Shown piece by piece: positions 18,564-28,038 of a stretch of DNA of 64,000 nucleotides. The first letter of the stretch is position 1, and each line of letters begins with the position of its first letter. The stretch lies in the NCBI GenBank assembly GCA_937903005.1, contig CALFNR010000143.1:1-64000 (forward strand). Reading direction: 5' to 3'. Under the pieces are notes generated by a model, which did not search any database, had not been told where the DNA came from, and saw only the letters and a program-made list of their open reading frames with translations. A program made the position numbers and the translations under genes. The DNA comes from Clostridium_AI sp002297865. Lineage in GTDB: Bacteria > Bacillota > Clostridia > Lachnospirales > Lachnospiraceae.

Positions 18564-21500
18564 ATGATTTTAGACAGAATAAAAAGGCTTGCACAAAAGA
18601 ACGGTCAAGAGACTGCATTTACTTTTTTAGATAAGGGAGAAAATCTAGAACTTACTTTTGGAGAGATTTTTGAGAAAGCATCCTCACTTGCGGTGAGTTT
18701 AAAAAAGAATGGTTTAAGGAAAGGAGAACGAATACTGATTTTGTCGGACCAAAGTCCGGAAAATATTATTGCTGTTGTAGGTTCCATGCTTGCAAAAGGC
18801 GTTTTTGTAATGGTGCCACCACCTGTAGATGAAGGAAAAAGAAAGCGTCTTCAGTCTGTGTTAAAAGCATGTGAGCCTAAGTTTTGCCTTGTAAGCCATG
18901 ACTTGCTAGAGAAGATGACAGAGCGAGTTTTGACAGAAATTTTAGGTGAAACAGTTTGCTTGCTTAATGTGAACAAACAGAAAGATTCTGTGGCAGAAGA
19001 TATAGACCTTACAAGAAAACAGGATGATTTGGTCTATATTCAATTTACATCAGGTTCTACCAGTGAGCCAAAGGGGGTTATGGTGGACTATGGTAATTTA
19101 ATGAGTTCCCTATACGATTCGGGTGCTAGTATTCCTAGAGAACAGGCTCGAGTAGGGCTTTCCTGGCTGCCGTTTTATCATAACATAGGATTGTTATGTA
19201 TCATATTGCGAAACTTCTATAATCACACACATTTTTATATTATGAAACCTGAATCATTTTTAAAGGAACCCATGAGCTGGTTTGAAAATTGCGCAAAATA
19301 CAAGGTACAATTTACCGCAGGGCCAAATTCTGCTTTTGCACTCTGTGCCAATGCTATAACAGATGATATAGCGAGAAAGATGGATTTGAGCAGATTGCGC
19401 TACGTGTTAAATGGATCAGAACCTATAAATTATAAAACGTTACAGGCGTTCGCGTATAAGTTTCGCCTGACAGGACTTGATATAAACTGCTTTTGTCCGG
19501 CTTATGGTTTGGCAGAAGTTGTGTGTGGAGTAACGACTGCATCAGGTGGTGTAAAAATTGCAGAGATTGATTTTGAAAGCTATAAGAAAAATAAGTTTGT
19601 TCCGGCTGTGGAAGGAAAGCATTCTAAAACCTTAATCAGTCAAGGAACGTTATTTAGTAATACACAGGTTCGTATTGTAGAACCGTCAACTTTAACATTG
19701 TGTAAGGACAATGAGATAGGTGAGATCTGGATTACTGGTGGTTCTGTGGCCAGGGGATATTGGAATGTTCCGAGAGAGAAAGACTCTACGTTTCATCAGC
19801 ATTTACAAGGAGATGATAAGGAGTATCTCAGAACTGGTGATTATGGTATTATATACAAGGATGAGTTGTATGTCACAGGCAGAATAAAGGAAATGCTGAT
19901 TGTAAATGGCCATAATATTTATCCAAATGATATTGTGAACGATTTGTATCATCAGATATCTGCGCTATGTGGATGTAGTTTTGCTATTTTCCAAACAGAG
20001 ATAGATGAAAAAGAACGTGTGATTTTTTGTATAGAAGGACAGTTTCAGGATGAGATTACATATGATAGGCTGGTAAGACAGATAAAAAGTGTTGTACAGG
20101 CTGTTTATGATGTGTCACCATATGACATTGTTTTTTGCAAACCTTATTCTTTCCCTAGAACAGACAATGGAAAAGTGAAAAATGCACTTGTAAAAGAGAT
20201 TTATTGTAATGGCCTGTTACATAGTTTATATTCAAGCTGTGCCAGCGTTTCCATCGCTGAGGTGGAAACAGAAATGGATGCTGTAGAGTGGAAGATAAAA
20301 AACATTTTTGAATTCATATTGAAGATAAAGGTAAAAAGCCGCAATGATGATTTCTTAGCACTTGGTGGAAATTCATTTGATTCGGTAGAGTTGGTTCACA
20401 TGCTCAAAAAGGAATTTGATGTGGAACTAGAATTTAATGATGTATTAGAACATGCCAAAGTGAAAGAATTATCTCTTTTGATTAAGCAGAAGAAAAAACA
20501 TGGAGAGGTATTTGTTAGAAAGTTTAATTTATATGAAGATGTTGTTCTTCCAGATGATATTCAGATTCCAGAAATGTATGAAAAAGAACTTTCTCAATGC
20601 CAAATAGTGTTTTTAACAGGAACAACGGGTTTTTTGGGCGCGTACCTGATTCAGTCGTATCTAGAGCAAACTAATATGAAACTGTTTTGTCATGTGCGTG
20701 CAGAAAGCGAAGAAGCTGGATTACAAAGAATTTGTGAAAATATGAGACGTTATGAACTTTGGGAAGATGGCTATGAAAAGAGAATTGTTGCGATACCGGG
20801 AGACTTAAAATCTGATAAACTTGGAATGAGTGATGAGTGGTATGAAAAAGTGGCAAATGAAGCGGATGTAATCTTGCATAATGGAGCGTTGCTTCATTTT
20901 CTGTATCCGTATTCTTATATGGCGGAAACCAATGTAAAGAGTACGGTAGACTGTATTCGATTGGCTTGTACAGGGCGTGTGAAATATATGGGATATGTGT
21001 CTACATTCAGTGTTTATGATAATCCGAGCCATTTTCATAAACATGTCATGGAGGACGATCCCCTAACAAGCAGCGAGGGATATCTTCTTCCGTATTCCGA
21101 GACAAAGTGGGTTTCCGAAAAAATTTTAGAAAAGGCACGAGAGCGTGGAGTAAGAACAATTGTGTTCCGTCCTGGTGAAATAACAGGAAGCACTGCGACT
21201 GGGAAATGGAACTTTGGAGATATGGTTAGTCGGAGTATTGTGGCATCTTTGGAAACAGGACAAATTCCATCGCCATTTAGCAATTTGTATATGACACCAG
21301 TTGATTATATTGCCGATGCAATTGTCTATATGATGCGACAGGATACTGTTTGGAATCATGCGTATAATCTTGTGAATCAGAAAATTATGAGTGGAGACGA
21401 ACTGTGCAGGATGGCGAAGAAGATGGGGTATTCTATTCATATAGTTCCGTATGAAAAATGGCGCCAGCAGCTATTTGAGTCAAAGGACAAGGACAATGCA

Positions 21501-21707
21501 CTTAAGGTGTTAGAAAATCTTTTTGAGGCTGATATGGAAGATGAATCTTGTATTATTCGTCGCTATTCTGATGCAGAACCGACCTTTGATGTATCCAATA
21601 CAATGAAAGTTCTGAAAAATTCGGGTATCACTTGTCCGCCACTATCGGAAGAATTGGTGGAAAAATACATTCGTAATTTGGTAGAACAGGGCGTTTTGAG
21701 TAAATAG
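18564..21707 (+). CDS. FAAL-ACP-thioester reductase fusion (carboxylic acid reductase-like)
   Basis: 1047 residues in three domains. Residues about 1-560 form an adenylation domain of the fatty acyl-AMP ligase type: YIQFTSGSTSEPKGVM, SWLPFYHNIGLL, YGLAEVVCGVTTA and RIKEMLIVNGHNIYP. Residues about 570-640 are an acyl carrier domain with the phosphopantetheine serine Ser604 in LGGNSFDS. From about 680 a short-chain reductase domain follows: TGTTGFLGA NAD(P)-binding loop, STFS, and the catalytic Tyr844-x3-Lys848 in PYSETKW. It should activate a carboxylic acid, load it on its own carrier and reduce it off. There is no condensation or ketosynthase domain, so the product is an aldehyde or alcohol of the starting acid. 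The substrate is unknown. Confidence 0.9.
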   Translation: MILDRIKRLAQKNGQETAFTFLDKGENLELTFGEIFEKASSLAVSLKKNGLRKGERILILSDQSPENIIAVVGSMLAKGVFVMVPPPVDEGKRKRLQSVLKACEPKFCLVSHDLLEKMTERVLTEILGETVCLLNVNKQKDSVAEDIDLTRKQDDLVYIQFTSGSTSEPKGVMVDYGNLMSSLYDSGASIPREQARVGLSWLPFYHNIGLLCIILRNFYNHTHFYIMKPESFLKEPMSWFENCAKYKVQFTAGPNSAFALCANAITDDIARKMDLSRLRYVLNGSEPINYKTLQAFAYKFRLTGLDINCFCPAYGLAEVVCGVTTASGGVKIAEIDFESYKKNKFVPAVEGKHSKTLISQGTLFSNTQVRIVEPSTLTLCKDNEIGEIWITGGSVARGYWNVPREKDSTFHQHLQGDDKEYLRTGDYGIIYKDELYVTGRIKEMLIVNGHNIYPNDIVNDLYHQISALCGCSFAIFQTEIDEKERVIFCIEGQFQDEITYDRLVRQIKSVVQAVYDVSPYDIVFCKPYSFPRTDNGKVKNALVKEIYCNGLLHSLYSSCASVSIAEVETEMDAVEWKIKNIFEFILKIKVKSRNDDFLALGGNSFDSVELVHMLKKEFDVELEFNDVLEHAKVKELSLLIKQKKKHGEVFVRKFNLYEDVVLPDDIQIPEMYEKELSQCQIVFLTGTTGFLGAYLIQSYLEQTNMKLFCHVRAESEEAGLQRICENMRRYELWEDGYEKRIVAIPGDLKSDKLGMSDEWYEKVANEADVILHNGALLHFLYPYSYMAETNVKSTVDCIRLACTGRVKYMGYVSTFSVYDNPSHFHKHVMEDDPLTSSEGYLLPYSETKWVSEKILEKARERGVRTIVFRPGEITGSTATGKWNFGDMVSRSIVASLETGQIPSPFSNLYMTPVDYIADAIVYMMRQDTVWNHAYNLVNQKIMSGDELCRMAKKMGYSIHIVPYEKWRQQLFESKDKDNALKVLENLFEADMEDESCIIRRYSDAEPTFDVSNTMKVLKNSGITCPPLSEELVEKYIRNLVEQGVLSK

Positions 21708-21741
21708 AAGAAGAGTAACTTCGTATATTATGAAATAAAAT

Positions 21742-21784
21742 ACCTTTCTTCATCTGGACTTTTGTTGTTTAGATGAAGAAAGGT
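21742..21784. terminator. bidirectional terminator between the FAAL gene and a small minus-strand gene
   Basis: A 14-base perfect stem (ACCTTTCTTCATCT / AGATGAAGAAAGGT). Its T-rich flank is better on the minus strand, where it follows the small gene at 21799-22005. Confidence 0.75.
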
Positions 21785-21798
21785 GTTTGTATGATAGA

Positions 21799-22005
21799 TT
21801 AAGTATCTTTTTCCTTGGGGTTAAACAAATTGGTTTCTTCTGAAAGTACAGAATTTCCTTTACTGCTTAGGGGATTGCTTTCCCAGTCAAAAAATGCATT
21901 ATTATCTGGGTTTATTCCATTGGGAATGAAGTCATCTGGAATACTGTTTAAAGGGCCATTCTGTACATCTTTGTAGCCTTTTTTGTGTTTTCGGTGTTCT
22001 TCCAT
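21799..22005 (-). CDS. small hydrophilic protein of unknown function
   Basis: I do not recognise this 68-residue protein. It starts MEEHRKHKKGYKD and is rich in Asn, Pro and acidic residues (IPDDFIPNGINPDNNAF), with no membrane segment. An in-frame ATG further upstream (22065) would add 20 residues, but AGCAGGT seven bases before 22005 marks the more likely start. It is a single gene with a terminator after it. The small size and charged N-terminus resemble short clostridial proteins of the sporulation or stress type, which is only an impression. Confidence 0.55.
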   Translation of the reverse strand: MEEHRKHKKGYKDVQNGPLNSIPDDFIPNGINPDNNAFFDWESNPLSSKGNSVLSEETNLFNPKEKDT

Positions 22006-22092
22006 AGTATTAACCTGCTTTCGATGTTTTTCATAGTGTTTGCAGGATAGAATAAAAACATGCAAAAAAAATAAAAAAGTTCAAAAAAGTAC

Positions 22093-22121
22093 TTGATTTT
22101 TTGGGTAATGGTGATTATAAT
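22093..22121 (+). promoter_or_regulatory. promoter of tRNA-Asn
   Basis: TTGATT (22093-22098) and TATAAT (22116-22121) with a 17-base spacer, eleven bases before the tRNA. Confidence 0.75.
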
Positions 22122-22131
22122 ATAAACATAT

Positions 22132-22203
22132 TCCTCGATAGCTCAATGGTAGAGCACACGGCTGTTAACCGTGGGGTTGTTGGTTCGAGCCCAACTCGGG
22201 GAG
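22132..22203 (+). tRNA. tRNA-Asn (GTT)
   Basis: A complete cloverleaf of 72 bases: acceptor TCCTCGA pairing with TCGGGGA, D-loop AGCTCAATGGTAGAGC, anticodon loop CTGTTAA with anticodon GTT, T-arm GGTTCGAGCC. The discriminator is G, as usual for Asn. CCA is not encoded. Confidence 0.97.
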
Positions 22204-22248
22204 TTATTTTTTTGCTCGTTAGAGTGAGGATAAAAATCAAAATGATTG

Positions 22249-22277
22249 TTGACTTTTTCGGTGGAAAATGTTAATAT
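22249..22277 (+). promoter_or_regulatory. promoter of tRNA-Leu
   Basis: TTGACT (22249-22254) and TAATAT (22272-22277) with a 17-base spacer. Confidence 0.65.
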
Positions 22278-22308
22278 AGTTTTTGCGTGATAACGCATAA
22301 TTGAATAC

Positions 22309-22393
22309 GCAGTTGTGGCGGAATTGGCATACGCGCTAGACTAAGGATCTAGTCTGGGTTAACTGGGTACGGGTTCAAGTCCCGTCAACTGCA
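22309..22393 (+). tRNA. tRNA-Leu (AAG)
   Basis: 85 bases with a long variable arm. Acceptor GCAGTTG pairs with CAACTGC and the discriminator is A. The anticodon stem is CTAGA/TCTAG around the loop CTAAGGA, giving anticodon AAG; the T-arm is GGGTTCAAGTCCC. CCA is not encoded. Confidence 0.96.
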
Positions 22394-22404
22394 TGATAAT
22401 AAGA

Positions 22405-22437
22405 AAAGGCTTGAAACTTCGGTTTTGAGTCTTTTTT
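22405..22437 (+). terminator. terminator after tRNA-Leu
   Basis: Stem AAAGGCTTGAAAC with GTTTTGAGTCTTT (GU pairs allowed), TTCG tetraloop, then a T-run. Confidence 0.85.
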
Positions 22438-22640
22438 GATATGCAATTGATTAATTAATTGGGCTAACACTTGAATCTGATATATTAATTCGTATCCAAG
22501 AGGGGATAAATATGAAAAAAGCCTGTGGTTTATTTTATTTTCCCAAAACTCCATCAATGTTATAATATGAGACATTGTTATATCATTCAACATGTGGTAT
22601 TTTTGACATTGAAAAAACCATAGAGAGGAGCACGAACAAA

Positions 22641-24008
22641 ATGAAAACTAAAAACGATTTTACTCATCAGCTTTTATCGCTGGTACTCCCGATTTCCTTT
22701 CAAATGTTTATGTTGTCACTAGTCAGTGTAAGTGATGCGGTGATGCTAGGAAAGTTAAATCAAGATTCTTTATCAGCTGTTTCCCTAGGGTCCCAGATAG
22801 CGTTTGTCTTCAATCTGTTTATTGGGGCGATTACAATGGGAGAAAGTATGTTTGTAGCACAATTCTGGGGAAAGAAAGATATGTTACATATAAAGAAAGT
22901 AGTAGCATTGGTGCTTCGAACGACTTTGATCATTTCGTTTCTCTTTTCCCTAACAGCATTTTGCGCACCTAGATTGCTCATGATGCTGTTTACGTCAGAA
23001 GAGAATCTCATATTACTAGGGGCAAAGTATTTACGGGTAGTGGCGATTTCCTATATGCTGACAGGAGTGGGACAGATTTATGTATGTCTAATGAAAAATT
23101 GTGGAGAGGCAAAGAGAAGTACTCTAATAAGCAGCGTAATGGTTGTGTTAAATATAGTACTGAATGCAGTATTTATTTTTGGCTTACTAGGTATGCCGGC
23201 TATGGGAATTGAAGGAGCTGCTCTTGCAACAGTTATTTCTACGGGAGTAGGATGTGTCTGGGCAATTGTTCATTCCTTGAAGTCAGATAAGATTTCTATT
23301 TCGTGGTGTGATTTGTTTCAAATTAAGAAAGCAGAGAAAGAGCTTTCGTCACGTTTTTGGCATCATGTTCTTCCTGTGCTTGGTAATCAGTTAGGCTGGG
23401 GATGTGGTGTTACCATGTATTCCGTTATTCTAGGTCATCTAGGAACCGATGCAGTTGCAGCTAATTCAATTGCAACGATAACGAAGAATCTTGTGCTTTG
23501 TTTTTGCTGGGGACTTGGAAGTGGTGGAAGCATTATAGTAGGGAATGCCCTTGGAGCAGGAGAATTGGAAAAGGCAAAAGAATATGGAAAAAAACTATGT
23601 AAATTATCGATTATAAGTGGAGTTATTACCGGAGGCGTACTTTTAGCGGCAGCCCCATTCATTCTGCGATTTAGTGGAATTAGTGCAGCTGCCAAAGGTT
23701 ATTTAAAAGGGATGCTGCTTATCAGTTCTTATTATGTGGTAGGCGGTTCAATTAACAGTATGACAATTGGAGGTATTTTCCCAGCAGGAGGGGATTCCAG
23801 ATTTGGTTTCATATGCGATACCGTAACCTTATGGTGTATTACCATACCGATTGGTGCATTGGCTGCTTTCCTTTTTAAATGGCCAGTGTTAGTTGTTTAC
23901 TTTTTGTTAAATCAAGATGAAATCGTGAAATTACCAGTTGTTTATCGTCATTATAAAAAATATGAATGGGTCAAAAATCTGACGCAGAAGGTAGATGCAT
24001 TTGATTAA
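22641..24008 (+). CDS. MATE family efflux transporter
   Basis: 455 residues with about twelve membrane helices. The N-terminus LVLPISFQMFMLSLVSVSDAVMLGKLNQDSLSAV is the typical first MATE helix pair, with the pseudo-repeat in the second half (NQLGWGCGVTMYSVILGHLGTDAVAAN). MATE pumps export drugs, metabolites or other cations using a Na+ or H+ gradient. ATG 22641 is preferred to an upstream in-frame ATG because of GAGAGGAG shortly before it and the family N-terminus. It is monocistronic and followed by a strong terminator. Confidence 0.93.
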   Translation: MKTKNDFTHQLLSLVLPISFQMFMLSLVSVSDAVMLGKLNQDSLSAVSLGSQIAFVFNLFIGAITMGESMFVAQFWGKKDMLHIKKVVALVLRTTLIISFLFSLTAFCAPRLLMMLFTSEENLILLGAKYLRVVAISYMLTGVGQIYVCLMKNCGEAKRSTLISSVMVVLNIVLNAVFIFGLLGMPAMGIEGAALATVISTGVGCVWAIVHSLKSDKISISWCDLFQIKKAEKELSSRFWHHVLPVLGNQLGWGCGVTMYSVILGHLGTDAVAANSIATITKNLVLCFCWGLGSGGSIIVGNALGAGELEKAKEYGKKLCKLSIISGVITGGVLLAAAPFILRFSGISAAAKGYLKGMLLISSYYVVGGSINSMTIGGIFPAGGDSRFGFICDTVTLWCITIPIGALAAFLFKWPVLVVYFLLNQDEIVKLPVVYRHYKKYEWVKNLTQKVDAFD

Positions 24009-24021
24009 ATACACAGAAAAG

Positions 24022-24064
24022 GAATTGTTGCACTAATTTTGTTAGTGTAGCAATTCTTTTTTTT
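24022..24064 (+). terminator. terminator after the MATE gene
   Basis: A 15-base stem (GAATTGTTGCACTAA / TTAGTGTAGCAATTC, one mismatch) followed by eight or more T. Confidence 0.92.
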
Positions 24065-24211
24065 GTAATAATCCTACCAAAATGATAAAAGTAACGAAAA
24101 CCATTAAGGAGAAAAAATATTAGTCCGATATTAAAAATGTAGCACAAATTTGATTTTGGAGGTGAAATATGTTAAATAATGTGTGCTAAAATAATAGAGT
24201 GGAGGAAAAGA

Positions 24212-24353
24212 ATGAAGAAAAAAAGTAATAGTAGTTATATTAGCAGTAAGAATCCTGGCGGCTCAAAATATGCCAGTATGGAATAAACTTATTAAATGCA
24301 AGGAGTTCGTCAGATTACATAAAGAACTTGAGAAAAGGATATTTCTCATGTAA
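24212..24353 (+). pseudogene. remnant of a small secreted protein, frameshifted in its signal peptide
   Basis: GGAGGAAAAG precedes an ATG at 24212. The direct reading gives only 24 residues (stop at 24284). A one-base shift in the A-run after the third codon opens MKKK-VIVVILAVRILAAQN, a plausible signal peptide, and continues to a stop at 24351 (about 47 residues). This looks like a decayed or slippage-prone small exported protein. It lies in the 440-base spacer before the large secreted protein; the rest of that spacer shows nothing else I can name. Confidence 0.4.
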
Positions 24354-24448
24354 ATGCATACCGTCGTTGTATGACTAGGATGAACATTGACTAGGTAGCA
24401 TCTTTTGGATTCAGAGTTTGATAAAAAGTTTTAAGGAGGAAATAAAAA

Positions 24449-26275
24449 ATGATAAAAAAGAAACTACATTCCGTTTTTGCAGGATGTTTAGCAGCAGCTT
24501 TTCTTGTTAGTAATTGTGCAGTGCCTGTACAGGCTAGCAGACAGCCAAAAGAGGTAACTCATTTTACACAAGCAAAAGAAATAAAAGAGCTTACTAAGGA
24601 ATTAAATAAGAACAAAACTGGAAATGCTGAATTGAATACACAAACCAGTCTAGACTTGACTAGTCTAAATTTGGATGAAAGTGCTTCTCTTGGAATCGTT
24701 TCAAAAAAGAAAAACAATAGAAAAGTAGTAAAAAAAGTGAATGCTCAAGTTACTGCAAATGCAGTAGATGATGCTGAAAGTGATGCAGAAGCAGAGACAA
24801 GTATTACACAGAGCTTTACAGATTACATAACAAGTCAAGATGAAATGAAGTCCATAACGTTTGCTTTAACAGAAGGACAGATTTTGAATGCATCTCTTTC
24901 CTGCCCTCAAAATAACAATCTGGATTATAACCTTGTATTAGCTTCCGTAGATGATGAGGGTTCTGCAACTCCAATAAAAGTAAGTTCATTAGGAACATTT
25001 GTAGACCCGAACACAGGAAAAACAGTTGATGAAGGAATCTCTTATGTGCATAACCAAGGAACAGTTGGTTATTTTGCACTATTTGTGCTTTCTTCCGCGG
25101 GAAGCAGTACTACTGACAGCTTTACATTAACAGTAAGTATAGGTAATCCAGGTATATTCGATGGAAACGAACCAAATGACAGTGCATTTGAGGCAACCAG
25201 CATTTCTGGTTTATCCGCTAGTGGTTCGTTGCACGTTGAAAATGATCAGGATTGGTATATGGTTAATTTGAAATCAGGATTATATGAGGTAACGGCTGGA
25301 AGTTATAATACCGATATATATTATGTGGAAGAGGGAAACAGACTGGTAAAGCCAGATTTAGCTGGTTCAAGATACATAATTGATGATAGAACATATTTTG
25401 TTAAAGTATCTTCTGATAAATCAGGTGATAATTTTAAAGCTGACAGTTACACATTGCACTTAGTAGATAAATCGGTGTATTCTACAATAAGTGGTGCTTA
25501 TGATTTTGGTAATTGGAAGAATTCTTATTCTAGAGTGCCAGATGTTGTTCCAGTTGGGCAAGGCACAGCATATTACAAATTCTCAATTGCTCCAGAGGAT
25601 AGAGTATATGCTAACATTTTATTAACATCAAATGATGATGGAACAGTTGTTTTCTTCTTAAACGATAAAGGCGAACCTATTGATTACGGTTTCTCAGGAA
25701 GTGCTGCTATGCCTGATACACCTGCTAGAGGGAAAATTAAATATGGCAATTATGGTTTATCAAAACTTGTAGTAAATATCAACGGAACACAAACGAATGG
25801 TGTTGCTTATCTACAGGTAATAAAGGTAAATCCTAAGAGTTTGTCATCGGGTGGTATTCCATCAATTGATACTAGAATTCATAAGGGACACGGTACATTC
25901 TCATTCTCTGGTACAGCACGTAACTCTGGAAACAGCACATCATCTGCTATTTCTTTGGATCTGACTAATAACTCAAACATTCCTCCACGCGCGATCGTAG
26001 ACGAGATTAATACAACAAGTGATATTTCTTATAGTGTTGGTGGAGTCCATCATCAGATTAATCCAGGTGGGAGAGGCTGGTTAACTTCTATTTATACAAG
26101 TGCTGAAGATGGTATGTTTAGGATTGGTACACAAAATAATATTGAAGCTAGACAGCAATGGCAGTTCCGCTACACACAGACAGCTTTAAAGAGCACAAAT
26201 ATGAGTCGTGTCAAAATGACTATTGACTGGGAATATGATATTCAATATACAAATTATGAGTTATTTATTAAGTAA
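24449..26275 (+). CDS. secreted protein with PPC-like domains, function unknown
   Basis: 608 residues with a clear signal peptide (MIKKKLHSVFAGCLAAAFLVSN, cleavage near VQASR at about 28-31). The low-complexity segment at about 60-110 is rich in Ser, Asn and acidic residues. Two regions look like bacterial pre-peptidase C-terminal (PPC) beta-sandwich domains: SITFALTEGQILNASLSCPQ, and the motif GNEPNDSAFEATS with ENDQDWYMVNL. There is no peptidase domain and no LPXTG anchor. The C-terminal 150 residues are unknown. TAAGGAGG lies before the ATG. It may be an extracellular binding protein. Confidence 0.75.
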   Translation: MIKKKLHSVFAGCLAAAFLVSNCAVPVQASRQPKEVTHFTQAKEIKELTKELNKNKTGNAELNTQTSLDLTSLNLDESASLGIVSKKKNNRKVVKKVNAQVTANAVDDAESDAEAETSITQSFTDYITSQDEMKSITFALTEGQILNASLSCPQNNNLDYNLVLASVDDEGSATPIKVSSLGTFVDPNTGKTVDEGISYVHNQGTVGYFALFVLSSAGSSTTDSFTLTVSIGNPGIFDGNEPNDSAFEATSISGLSASGSLHVENDQDWYMVNLKSGLYEVTAGSYNTDIYYVEEGNRLVKPDLAGSRYIIDDRTYFVKVSSDKSGDNFKADSYTLHLVDKSVYSTISGAYDFGNWKNSYSRVPDVVPVGQGTAYYKFSIAPEDRVYANILLTSNDDGTVVFFLNDKGEPIDYGFSGSAAMPDTPARGKIKYGNYGLSKLVVNINGTQTNGVAYLQVIKVNPKSLSSGGIPSIDTRIHKGHGTFSFSGTARNSGNSTSSAISLDLTNNSNIPPRAIVDEINTTSDISYSVGGVHHQINPGGRGWLTSIYTSAEDGMFRIGTQNNIEARQQWQFRYTQTALKSTNMSRVKMTIDWEYDIQYTNYELFIK

Positions 26276-26287
26276 ATAAGCAAGACT

Positions 26288-26317
26288 GCCTATGGTAAAG
26301 TTTCATTTACCATAGGC
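26288..26317 (+). terminator. hairpin between two uncharacterised genes
   Basis: A perfect 12-base stem (GCCTATGGTAAA / TTTACCATAGGC) with a six-base loop, 13 bases after the stop. There is almost no T-run, so termination may be partial, or the hairpin protects the mRNA end. Confidence 0.55.
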
Positions 26318-26357
26318 TTATCAATTAAAAATGAATAAAAAAGGGAGGTATATTACT

Positions 26358-27761
26358 ATGAATGTTAATACTACTTCAAACTTATATACTTCGACTACGA
26401 GCTATGGAAGTTATGCAGAAAACGCTGTCCAAGCGAATGCAATCGGTTCTGTTACGAAAACAGCAACTGTCAGACAGGAGAGTGTGTCTGGTGATAGAAC
26501 AGTGAGTCAGAATTCGCAGGATAGACTGGAGCTGAATGGAAAAACTTCCTTACCAGCCGCTTCAATACTTGAAAAGATGAGTCAATATACAAAAGTAATT
26601 GATGAGCACTATGCAAAGGTGAATAAGGAAAATAAAAAGTTTGCGAATCCATCTAAACACATTGAAGATAAATATTATAATAAAAAATCTCCTTATTACA
26701 TAAAAGGGTTATCTGACAGAGAGCGAGAAATATGTTACGAATCAGAACTAAGAGTACTCTATGGAGGGCAAGCGGCTGTAAACAGTTATGATCCCATTAT
26801 TCAAAAGACTTTTGGTGGAGGCATTATGCATGATGATGAGTGGCAGCAGAACGTTCGGAATGGAATGAATGAATCTATCAGTCAGCTTTTTAAGGAAAAT
26901 GGAATTGTTATTCCTAATGATACTGAATTGCTGCTAAGAGTAGACCCATATGAATATAAAATTCATGCGATGGGAGTAGATCCGGTTTTAGCTGAAAAAA
27001 TAGAACAGGTTTTGAATAGTGGAGATAATGGAAAACGTCTCTATGAACATTTGTGCTGGTGTGATCCTGCTAATGCTGGTTATAAAAGGCCTAGACAGTA
27101 TTTGGAGAATATGGCAGTACAGGAGAAAGCAGTTATGTGGCAGTTAATTAACGATTTAACAGGCTATGATGTTAGAAATTTAGAAAATCGCGAGGGTACA
27201 ATCTATACTCCTGATGGGCAGGATTTGTGGGATGTCATGACAAAATCAATGGAAAGAAAGCAGGCACATGGAGAAATGTATGGTGTTTCATTAAACTCCT
27301 TTTATAAGGCGTATCAGTTATATGTGGAGCAAGGATGGGATAAGGAAGAGGAACGTGGTTTAACAGTAGGCTATAAAAATAATGCGTTATATGACTTGGA
27401 TACGGAACATGGCTATGGTCCAGGACAAAACAAGTGGTTACAAGATAAAGTTAAATCCCGTCAAGAGTACTGGAAGAATTACCAGGAAAATAAAATGAAA
27501 GAGGAATTTGCAGGTAGAAAATCCTACGATGGCTCAGGAGAATCAGAAACAGTAGCTGATAATACTTCGGGAATTCAGAGTATTCTTAACGCACTTCAAG
27601 CAAAGGCACAGACAAGTCCGCATTCCTTTTTGCAGCCAAATAATGAATGTATAAATTTATTCTACCACTTAATAAAAAATGGAAGGGTGATTTCATTTTC
27701 CAATAAGGTATTCAGTCTGCCGCCAAAAAAAGACCATACTGGTTTTGATGCCTTAGCATAA
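26358..27761 (+). CDS. hypothetical protein, possibly a Lachnospiraceae DUF3879-type protein
   Basis: 467 residues, soluble, no signal peptide seen. The N-terminus MNVNTTSNLYTSTTSYGSY is Ser/Thr/Tyr-rich and disordered. The middle part is hydrophilic with many Glu, Lys and Tyr (SDREREICYESELRVLYGG), and there is a DGSGESETVADNTSG linker near the end. This style recalls a family known only by DUF numbers in Lachnospiraceae (DUF3879/DUF4885), which I cannot confirm. GGGAGG lies nine bases before ATG 26358; the in-frame ATG at 26331 has none. It lies 82 bases after the secreted protein and may share its transcript. Confidence 0.6.
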   Translation: MNVNTTSNLYTSTTSYGSYAENAVQANAIGSVTKTATVRQESVSGDRTVSQNSQDRLELNGKTSLPAASILEKMSQYTKVIDEHYAKVNKENKKFANPSKHIEDKYYNKKSPYYIKGLSDREREICYESELRVLYGGQAAVNSYDPIIQKTFGGGIMHDDEWQQNVRNGMNESISQLFKENGIVIPNDTELLLRVDPYEYKIHAMGVDPVLAEKIEQVLNSGDNGKRLYEHLCWCDPANAGYKRPRQYLENMAVQEKAVMWQLINDLTGYDVRNLENREGTIYTPDGQDLWDVMTKSMERKQAHGEMYGVSLNSFYKAYQLYVEQGWDKEEERGLTVGYKNNALYDLDTEHGYGPGQNKWLQDKVKSRQEYWKNYQENKMKEEFAGRKSYDGSGESETVADNTSGIQSILNALQAKAQTSPHSFLQPNNECINLFYHLIKNGRVISFSNKVFSLPPKKDHTGFDALA

Positions 27762-27838
27762 ATGATGCAGTCGTCACTGCTTTTTGCAGTAAAAATGCAG
27801 GAGAACAGACACAGCAGGTTTCTAAATTTAATCAACTA

Positions 27839-27873
27839 AGATTTACTGGATTATTATCTAGTAAGTCTTTTTT
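27839..27873 (+). terminator. terminator after the hypothetical gene
   Basis: Stem AGATTTACTGG / CTAGTAAGTCT (two GU pairs) with an eight-base loop and six T. Confidence 0.8.
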
Positions 27874-27925
27874 GATTTTATGAGAAATATTTATGAAAAA
27901 AATAACGTCAAATGAGCCATATCTC

Positions 27926-27953
27926 TTGACATCTTTACACAGTATGTTAAGAT
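27926..27953 (+). promoter_or_regulatory. promoter of the RND transporter gene
   Basis: TTGACA (27926-27931) and TAAGAT (27948-27953) with a 16-base spacer. Confidence 0.65.
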
Positions 27954-28038
27954 GGAAAAATGTTGGATTAGAATGAGAACCATTTACATAGCGTATGTAA
28001 ATACGGGGATTTTGAGGTAATAAGGAGAAGTGAAGAAT

